Positions 57,327 to 64,000 of a DNA stretch of 64,000 nucleotides are shown here, piece by piece. The stretch is from Prorocentrum cordatum. Its lineage: Eukaryota > Sar > Dinophyceae > Prorocentrales > Prorocentraceae. The first letter of the stretch is position 1, and the number at the start of each line of letters is the position of its first letter. Under the pieces are notes generated by a model. The model worked only from the letters and a program-made list of their open reading frames with translations. It had not been told where the DNA came from and made no database searches. The DNA lies in NCBI GenBank assembly GCA_963575745.1, contig CAUYUJ010016893.1:862733-926732 (forward strand), given 5' to 3'. Made by a program: the position numbers and the translations under genes.

Positions 57327-57805
57327 TTCTCCCCCTCGCCCGCCGCCGAAGGAAGCCTGGGCTTATGATGTTCCAACCGACTTCGGCCTTGATCACCAGG
57401 AAAAATTCTGTGCACCAAGGAAGTACCGACACTGGAGGCTTTTCACGTGTCGGGCCCTGGGAAACGATACTCGTCCGAAACACTCTCTTGACGCTTTTTT
57501 CTGGGTGCTCGAACTTGTTTCTGGCATGTGGCCCTCAAGTACGACGGGAACAGCATAAGCCGGGGTGCTTCTGCGAGGCCGCCCCCTCTGCGCGCGGCCG
57601 AGGCCGAGGACGGCGACGGGCGGCCGCACCGCGGCAGTCAGCCGGCACAGCGCCGCGGCCACCGGCGCGGCCCGCGCCGAGAGGGTGGACGGCAGCGCCA
57701 GGGCCGTGCTCGGGGCCGCCTGGGCGTCCTGCGGCGCGGGCCGGTCGCGCGGCGGCGGGCGGCCACGGCCCAGGCTCGGCGGCGGGCGAGAGGGGGGGGA
57801 AACGA
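57327..57805. other. Unassigned GC-rich sequence
   Basis: Several open frames in GC-rich DNA (57528-57935 and others) are mutually overlapping and motif-free. No gene is supported. Confidence 0.35.
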
Positions 57806-57957
57806 GAAGGGGCGGCACTTCTCAGAAGGCTCGGAAGTCCCGCGGCCTTCTGAGAAGCTTCCCGAGCCTCCCCCGAAGGCACGTAGAGCCTCTCAGAGGG
57901 CCGGAAGCCTGCCGAGAAGCGCCGCCGCCTCCTGAGAGGGCCTTCTCCTTCTCATTT
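57806..57957. repeat. Fold-back element, TTCTCAGAAGG family, copy 4
   Basis: Ends gagaaggggcggcacttctc and gagagggccttctccttctc are inverted. The interior is as in the other copies. Confidence 0.75.
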
Positions 57958-59150
57958 CCCCCCTTCGCTCGCCGCAAACAGACACCCGGGCGACGATCAA
58001 AAACGGGTCTTATGCGAGACGGCGCAGCGACCTTCCGCGGTGGCTTACGCGGGCCACCAGCACGGTGCGCCACGGTAGAGGCTGACGGCGCTTACGCGCG
58101 ACCCTACGCGGGCAGCTTACGCGCCACTGTCGGCGCAGACGCCCCCGTTTTTTTGGCGTCGCCCACCTGGCGACGGGGCCTCTCGAGGCGCCTCCTCTCG
58201 GCAAATTGCACGTAGGAATGCTGCTGGATGAGAGTGGCCGCTGGTGCGCGGCCTTCTGGAGGGCGCGGGGTGACTAACCAAACGCAAGCGCGCAAGGCGC
58301 CAATCTTACAAAACGTTCGGCGGTCGGGGGGCGCCACTGGGCCCGCACCAAAGGTCACTCCGGCGACGGGCCACTCTTAAGTGTACTTTATGGCAGCGCT
58401 TGTTTCCCGAATGAAATCAAAAGCGAGCGCAACCCAACAACCCTGCAACGTTACGCCACTGCAGCATGGTGGCAATCAGTGGTAGGCTATCAGAGCTTGG
58501 TGCAGGTCGATGCTGCGCCGACGCGGTGGCGGAATCTGCCGCAGGCAGCTGGATAAAATGTCGAAGGATGCAGCACTGCAGCATTGGATACTGACCCGTC
58601 AAAATCTGGTTTTGCCTCAAGGATTGGACGCAATCCCACTGGAATCGTCTTGGCATTCGCGCTGGATGACCCCGGCGCTGCTGGGGCAGTGCAGCTGCTG
58701 CTGTGGCTCAGATGAAGACGCAAAGTGGCCCGCAGCGACTGCGCCGTGAGCAAGTGACTGGACGCAGTCTCCCTACGGGCTTAGGCGAAGCGGCGACCGC
58801 GAGTGCCTCTACGCTTCCATCGTCCTAGTCGCTGGCAGAAGTACAAGGGGCACCTCTTTTTTGTCCCACAGACCTCAGTCTGCCATGAGCCAACAGTTGG
58901 CAACAATTGGTACACTTAGATTGTCAACAGTTGGCAAGATAAGACCGCAGCGTATAGCCACTATACAATGCTGCAACAAATCATAAACGACAACGCGACG
59001 ATGGGACTAGACAATTGCGGGACTCGCCACGATCGCCGCCGCTGCCGAGACGTGCATGCTTAGTTACTGAGGCATAGCTCAATCAATTCGTCAGCCGCAC
59101 TGCAAAGCTCGGCGTGCGCAGTTGCCAGACAGTGGAGGCCATCAGGAAGA
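57958..59150. other. Unassigned sequence
   Basis: 57958-58380 is GC-rich with a ttacgcg-containing short repeat near 58045-58125. 58381-59150 is more balanced in composition and has no motif-bearing ORF. Confidence 0.35.
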
Positions 59151-59156
59151 AGGAGG

Positions 59157-59439
59157 GATGGAGACCTGGGAGCTTTGTGGGCCCGCGAAACGGCAGATCC
59201 GTTTTTTCACCGTTTCCCAAAAAAGTCCCTTGAAAATGGAAACGGCAAAAAAACGGCGACCGGAAACGGCAACAAAAACAGCTCCAGGATTGGAGCTGGG
59301 GCCGGAACCGGTCACAAAAACGGCGACGGAACGGGTAAAAAACGGCGTCGGAACCGGCAACAACAACGGCAAAACGGAACCGGTAAAAAAACGGCCCTGT
59401 CGTTTCCAGGGCCCACTAAGTGGATGGAGACCTGGGAGG
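59157..59439. repeat. Inverted-repeat element with 17-bp flanking direct repeats
   Basis: GGATGGAGACCTGGGAG occurs at 59157-59173 and 59423-59439. Just inside are inverted ends ctttgtgggcccgcgaaacg and cgtttccagggcccactaag. The interior is a run of acggcaaaaaaacggc-type repeats with an aggattggagct hairpin. It is consistent with an insertion of about 250 bp. Confidence 0.7.
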
Positions 59440-59566
59440 GGCTCGGAATAAACACCAGGCCGTCTCGTCGGCAGAGGAGCTCAATGTATCGACCCCCCCG
59501 AGCTTCTACGCACCGGCTTCCTCCGCCAAGCTCCTGGACTCCATGGCCACACACACACACCAGTAG

Positions 59567-59805
59567 AGACCTCCCAGATGGGTCGGCGTAGATGGGATCG
59601 GAGGATAGCGCCGCACCGACGATACATCGGCGATGCATCAGTGATGCATCGGCTATGCATCGGCGATGCACCAGCGATGCGTCGTCGACGGGGGCGATGC
59701 ATCGGCGACGTCGACGTGAAGCAAATCGGGCTCCACATCGAGCCGCATCGGCGATGCATCGGCGATGCGGCGCGATCCTCCGACCCCATCTAAGAGCCCT
59801 AGAAC
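59567..59805. repeat. Fold-back element, family C, copy 3
   Basis: The left end (tagatgggatcggaggatag, cgccgcac) is inverted to the right end (gatgcggcgcgatcctccga, ccccatcta). The interior contains many GATGCATC units. Confidence 0.8.
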
Positions 59806-60449
59806 CGAACGACGTGGTGTATACATCGAGTCCCTCCAGAACGGAGGAAGCGGAGGGGAAGGAGCGAGAGGCACACGGACGCGGACGGCGTGTCATTGAG
59901 CCCCCTCCCCCGACGCAGGCGCATGCGATGCGTGCTGCTCCAGATGCCTACGTGCTTGCAAGCTGACTCAGAGAGCCCAGAGCCAGCACGCTGGCTGAGG
60001 CCGCCCGCAGGGAGGCACTGGTTAGTGAGATCTGCCGGCCCCAGCTTGCCCGGGGCAAGGCGTGTGAGATCAGAAGGCTGGCCACCCCCCAAGGCCTCAA
60101 GGGTTCCCCCTTCCCCGAGATCCAACCAACATGCCCATGGAAGGCGCAAGCCCATCGACGCAACGCTGAAGCCTTAGGAGGACAACAAAAGCGCGCACTG
60201 GGCCTTGGAAACTTGAAAGTGTCCCAAGGTGGCTAACGGGTGCGGCTGGACCTAGGACAGAAGAACATCCTTCAAGAACATCAGGCCCTCCGCAGGCCAA
60301 CACCTATAGAACATCCAAGGGTACCCTGCCCAAGATGTGCAAGAACATCCGACAAACACGAAGGACATCAACGTACCCTCCCCGAACCGACCTCCATCCT
60401 ATACCTCGGTCTGGCCGTAACCGACGATAACCGAATAACACTTCAAAAT
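59806..60449. other. Unassigned, with AAGAACATC short repeat
   Basis: 60260-60375 carries agaagaacatcc, caagaacatca, tagaacatcc and caagaacatccg units at irregular spacing. The remainder has no recognisable gene. Confidence 0.4.
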
Positions 60450-60795
60450 CGACCCATGCTGGCCCACGGTGGCCTCCCGAAGATACCCTTCGCTGGCCCC
60501 AAAATGGCTCCGCGGTAATGTTCGAAGTAAACGGGCACAGCAAGCACGTGTGACATAAAATTGGCATTCCCCACTTTCGGGCGCAAGATGCTCCAGGCCC
60601 GAACAGCCACCACAACAGCCTCCAACGGGCTCCAGTTTTTCCCAAGACGGCTTCCAGGCGGCCCAGTAAGCTTCTAAGACACTCCAAAAAGACGGCCCCG
60701 AGGCCCCTGTCTCTCTATGGGGCGACAAGAAAGGACCAAAAAGACTCCCAAACGACTCAAGCATCCCAACATAGCTCCGAACACCTCCCGAAACG
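60450..60795. repeat. CCAAGATGGCCC-type minisatellite, block 4
   Basis: Same short units as blocks 1-3 (caagatgctcc, ccaagacggcttcc, aaaagactccc). It overlaps the 3' end of the open frame at 60674-61378. Confidence 0.6.
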
Positions 60796-61378
60796 GCCCC
60801 CTCCAGTAACACCCAGAGATGTGCGCATAGCTGGGGAACACGCCGCTGCGGATTGTCGGAATGGCGCAAGTCTGAAGAACATCGCCCCCGTCTGGCGGCG
60901 TCGATGTCGGTGACAACGTGGACTCAGTAAAACAAAACGTGTCGCCTGCCGTGTTGCTCACTGATGGTGTTATGCACACTCGCTCGACGACGATCTCGTT
61001 GTTGACCAGTGTGCCAGTGATTGTTACCTGTTCGTCGAAGGAGCGATCACCAGCACGTGATTGCTCTGCCTGGCCCATTTCAGTGACGAGGGCGTCCCCG
61101 ATATCATCCAACTGATGCTTCGCAGCGTAAGTATAGCCATCAGACGTGGGTGTCGACAGCGCCTCCAGAAGCACATAACCCAGAGCCTTGCATGCGGGAA
61201 CCTGCCACAAACAATGAAGGGCGTGTGTTCCCGGAGCGGTGCCGAGCTGAGACCCATCGATGCCCTGATGACCCGGCTGGTCCCAGCAGTAGTTGTCCAC
61301 CACGTAACCAGTGAACTCGTCGGCTGCCACTGTGAAAGATAACGTGAGCTGTATGGCAACCCCTGCGAGCACGCCCAT
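60674..61378 (-). CDS. Possible host gene: secreted cysteine-containing protein
   Basis: The ATG at 61376-61378 opens 234 residues. The frame extends further upstream, but this Met directly precedes a good signal peptide (GVLAGVAIQLTLSFTVAADE). The mature part begins TGYVVDNYCWD and has cysteines at about 31, 56, 63, 135 and 149, an ordered mixed composition, a GTAPGTHALHC segment, VTITGTLVNNEIVV and VCITPS..DTFCF. Codon use is less GC3-extreme than in the neighbouring GC-rich frames, and the translation is clearly protein-like. I do not know its biochemical role. From about residue 195 the frame enters the minisatellite at 60680-60795, so the true end or an intron probably lies near 60800-60900. 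Confidence 0.55.
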   Translation of the reverse strand: MGVLAGVAIQLTLSFTVAADEFTGYVVDNYCWDQPGHQGIDGSQLGTAPGTHALHCLWQVPACKALGYVLLEALSTPTSDGYTYAAKHQLDDIGDALVTEMGQAEQSRAGDRSFDEQVTITGTLVNNEIVVERVCITPSVSNTAGDTFCFTESTLSPTSTPPDGGDVLQTCAIPTIRSGVFPSYAHISGCYWRGPFREVFGAMLGCLSRLGVFLVLSCRPIERQGPRGRLFGVS

Positions 61379-61609
61379 CGTTCGGAAGCCCGCGCCCACG
61401 CTGCTTGAGCACTGCGGCAGGGGCCCAGGGACTTCAGCCGAAATGGCTACGGACAACATGCCTCGGGGTCTGGGGACTGCAACGCTAGGCTGCACGGGCG
61501 GCTCTCTAGCGAGGTGGACACCATGGCGGAGAATGCGTGTTGGCAAACGCACTGCTCGGTACAATGCAGCTTCAGGCCTCGGAACAAATAGCGAACGCTC
61601 ATGCCACAT

Positions 61610-62089
61610 TCATCCGTCAACGCATCCCCTCCCCCCAATGTTCAAAGTTGGCGGTGGGTCTGGTGTGCTGTACCTCGACCTTAGTCTCCCCCGCGCGTGC
61701 CAACATTGAGTTTGGGGGGCAGGGGGGGTGTTCACTCATCGTTTCCCTCTACCGTTGCAACCACAGCCTCATCGCAGAACCCCCGCGTCAACCTCGAGCC
61801 AGTCGTCGGCGAGACCTTCCTCGAGCAGCCGCCCACGAGGAGGGTGCCCGACGTGGGCAAGGCGCCGACGCCGCATCACGAATCAGCGCCAGGCAATTTC
61901 GATCATCAGAAGCCTCCCAAATGTGGTCGGGGTAGATTGAAGGGGCCCTGGGACACACACAAATAACACACAAATTAAAGCATTACCCATAGTTTCCCAT
62001 ATTTTCGGTGTTTTTGTTTGCCCCCCCATTTCCCATATTTTCTGGGAATCGACGATTCATTGTGTCTGTGTTTTTTCCCTCCTGTTAGA
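61610..62089. other. Unassigned, possible plus-strand exon at 61750-61960
   Basis: A plus-strand frame reads VNLEPVVGETFLEQPPTRRV and DVGKAPTPHHESAPG, which looks mildly protein-like, but there is no family match and no clear boundaries. TTTCCCATATTTTC is duplicated at 61994 and 62029. Confidence 0.3.
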
Positions 62090-62230
62090 TGGGTGTGGAG
62101 GATGCGGCTGCGTCGTGGATGCGTCGCCGATGCATCGGCGACGCATCCGCGTCATCGTCGCGGCGAAAATCGGGCCCCACGTCGAGCCGCATCGTCGATG
62201 CGGTGCAATGCCCCGACCGACCCCGTCTCC
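62090..62230. repeat. Fold-back element, family C, partial copy 4
   Basis: cgtcgccgatgcatcggcga, aaaatcgggccccacgtcga and gccgcatcgtcgatgcgg match the interior and right half of family C. Confidence 0.55.
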
Positions 62231-62444
62231 TCGGACCCCTTCGTGGGGCTTCACAGTCGGGCCATCAGACTGGGAGCGCCAGGCCCAATCGGTGACCCGC
62301 GGCCGCGACAAGGGACCCGGCGTCGCACACTTTTCGCTGGTGATGGCGGACCTCGCCGCGCAGGTGCCCCCGAAAGAGAGAACCGCAGATCAAGGATTGA
62401 CCAGGCAGCGGCGAGGACACCACCGACGGCGCTGAACTCGAGGA

Positions 62445-62570
62445 ACAGAAAAGTGGCATTCACACAACCTGTCGGAAGTCCGCGCGGATCTCTTGGATCG
62501 GCTCTGGGCCCGTCTTCCTGGCGCGCTCCGCGCGCCAGGGGCGGCGCCAGAGGCGCCGCCAGGGGGCTCT
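62445..62570. repeat. Fold-back element, family A, truncated copy 6
   Basis: The left arm (gtggcattcacacaacctgt, cggaagtccgcgcggatctc) and the nested centre (ctggcgcgctccgcgcgcca, ggggcggcgcc, ggcgccgcc) are present. The right arm is missing after 62565. Confidence 0.65.
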
Positions 62571-62789
62571 CCACTGGAGAGTTCCTGATTCCGTGTCCAC
62601 ATGAGAAGGTCTCTAGAGCCCCGCGGGTCCCCGAAGCCTCGGACGGCGAGGAGTGCCAGCAGGTCAACTGCAGTCTGGATCGAGCTCTGACCGATCTCGC
62701 CAGCTCGTGTCTGTGCCCCTGCTGCTCCTCGGCGAACTCCACCGCAGGGCGCGGCGCCGCAGGAGTGAGTTTCTGTGTATGTCGTCGCT

Positions 62790-63145
62790 TGTTCCTCGAT
62801 GGGCTTCGCTGGAGCTTCCAACGCGGGTGATGAAACGCGCCCCTGAAAAACAAGATCGCATCGGCTCCCCATGCGGGCAGTACGTATATCCATATCGAGA
62901 GCGTCTTGGACTTTTCGGGAAGAGGTGCCGCAACGCCGAGGCGCACTGGATATGGATAAAATCAAGCGTCTTGTGGCCAGATGTTTATCCATATCCAGTG
63001 CGGCTACGGTTTCTGGGGAAGAGAGCCCAAGACTCCAAGACGCACTGGATGTGGCTATAACTATTGCCCGCACCCCACACAGTCCAACCTTCAAACTCTG
63101 TCTGTTCCTCGAGCGCCGCTGGAGCTTCCCGCGCCCGCCTGCAGG
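62790..63145. repeat. Inverted-repeat segment between imperfect direct repeats
   Basis: Arms gcgggcagtacgtatatcca..gagcgtcttgg (62873) and ccaagacgcactggatgtgg..attgcccgc (63037) are inverted. tttatccatatccagtgc is inverse to gcactggatatggataaa within. Outside, ttgttcctcga..cgctggagcttcc (62788) is repeated imperfectly at 63105. This is another fold-back insertion with duplicated flanks. Confidence 0.6.
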
Positions 63146-63799
63146 CCGCCGGCCCCCCGCGCGCCCGGACGTGCGCGGCACCGTGGCAAGACTGTGGACC
63201 CCCCCCGCACGGCGGCCTCGCAGGCCCTGGCCGGAGTTGACTTCCGCCCCTCTCAGGCCTTGGGCTTCGGCGGGGATGCCTAGACGGGCGCGTTCCGCTA
63301 CTTGAAAAAGCAACTGCTCGAAAATGGCCTCGATCCGCCGCGGGGGATCTACGACACATTTGGTCAGAAATGCATGTTTTTCGTACAATTGCGAGTCGGC
63401 ACTTTGCGAGTAGTGCACGCGCTCGGTGAATGTCGGATCTCATGGAACAGCGGGCGCTGGAACGCGGGCGTGGCGACCTCGAATCCGAGCGGCCCCTCGG
63501 CGCCAGAGTCGAGCCCTTGGCGAAGGGCGACGAGGGCTCCCCCTCCTCCGCTTCCCCTGCCCCTCCACCCTCCCCCCTCCTCGTCCCTTCCCTTCTCCCA
63601 CGAGCCGCCCCATCTTCCGTTTCCCTCTGCCCTCCCCTCATTCATTCCTCTCTGCCTCTCCTCTTCCCCCTCGACCCCCTTTCACCACGCCGCCCCCAAT
63701 CGCCCCCCTCATCGCACTCCACTTCCCCCCCGTTCTCTCGAGCAGCGACGGGCGTGGCTATGGCGCAGCACCTTGTGCTAGCAGCTTAGTCGTGGAGCA
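63146..63799. other. Unassigned, pyrimidine-rich from 63540
   Basis: 63146-63530 has no recognised feature. 63540-63740 is CCCTCCC/CTTCCCC-rich, and its long frames are composition artefacts. Confidence 0.4.
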
Positions 63800-63804
63800 T
63801 CAGC

Positions 63805-63850
63805 GGGGCCCAACGCCGATCCACAAAATCCGCGCGGAACTCCGACAATT
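63805..63850. repeat. Fold-back element, family A, right-arm fragment
   Basis: ggggcccaacgccgatccac followed by aaaatccgcgcggaactccg matches the right arm of family A. The left half is absent, and the window ends soon after. Confidence 0.55.
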
Positions 63851-64000
63851 TATGTGTACGTATGCATTCATGTGTTGTTCCTCTACTTTCGCCGATACAT
63901 TGCCCGATGTACAGTCGGTGCCTTGACCTAAGGAACCCAAAATAAGGAACGAGGCCCCTCTTTTCCCATAAGTTAAACTTCGATTTCCGATCGAAAACAT

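Overview
This window most likely comes from the nuclear genome of a dinoflagellate. Positions 9094-9115 match the dinoflagellate trans-spliced leader at 19 of 21 positions. The DNA is very GC-rich and full of simple repeats, and almost all recognisable coding capacity is mobile-element DNA. I saw no bacterial operon, rRNA, tRNA gene or CRISPR array.

The centrepiece is a 16.4 kb LTR retrotransposon of the Ty1/copia class at 25014-41421, on the minus strand. Its 287-bp LTRs look identical, the primer-binding site matches an initiator tRNA-Met 3' end, and three very long frames are uninterrupted. ORF1 (gag-like, CCHC knuckle, two hydrophobic segments) starts inside the LTR. ORF2 carries an RNA 2'-phosphotransferase (Tpt1/KptA)-like domain, a RING-H2 finger and a retropepsin-like domain. 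ORF3 carries a methyltransferase-like domain, integrase, reverse transcriptase and RNase H. ORF2 lies in the -1 frame relative to ORF1 and overlaps it. ORF2 and ORF3 share one frame and are separated by a single UGA followed by CGG, a known leaky-stop context. At least 44 short GC hairpins with co-varying stems are scattered through all three frames. That is the strongest candidate here for an undescribed system.

Left arm (1-25 kb): fold-back repeats, minisatellites, GGA/CAT/GAT microsatellites, a spliced-leader relic followed by a possible retroposed gene (9.1-10.7 kb), a decayed LINE on the minus strand (about 12.2-16.1 kb) and a 1.4 kb CCTCAG satellite against which the LTR element sits.

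Right arm (41.4-64 kb): dense short non-autonomous inverted-repeat elements in several families. One family (48847-49011 and 56999-57157) has 8-bp target duplications like hAT elements. Others are flanked by 17-21 bp direct repeats. Two possible host genes lie here on the minus strand: a coiled-coil, tail-anchored protein (47.35-48.49 kb) and a secreted cysteine-containing protein (60.67-61.38 kb). The rest is minisatellite or sequence without recognisable function.
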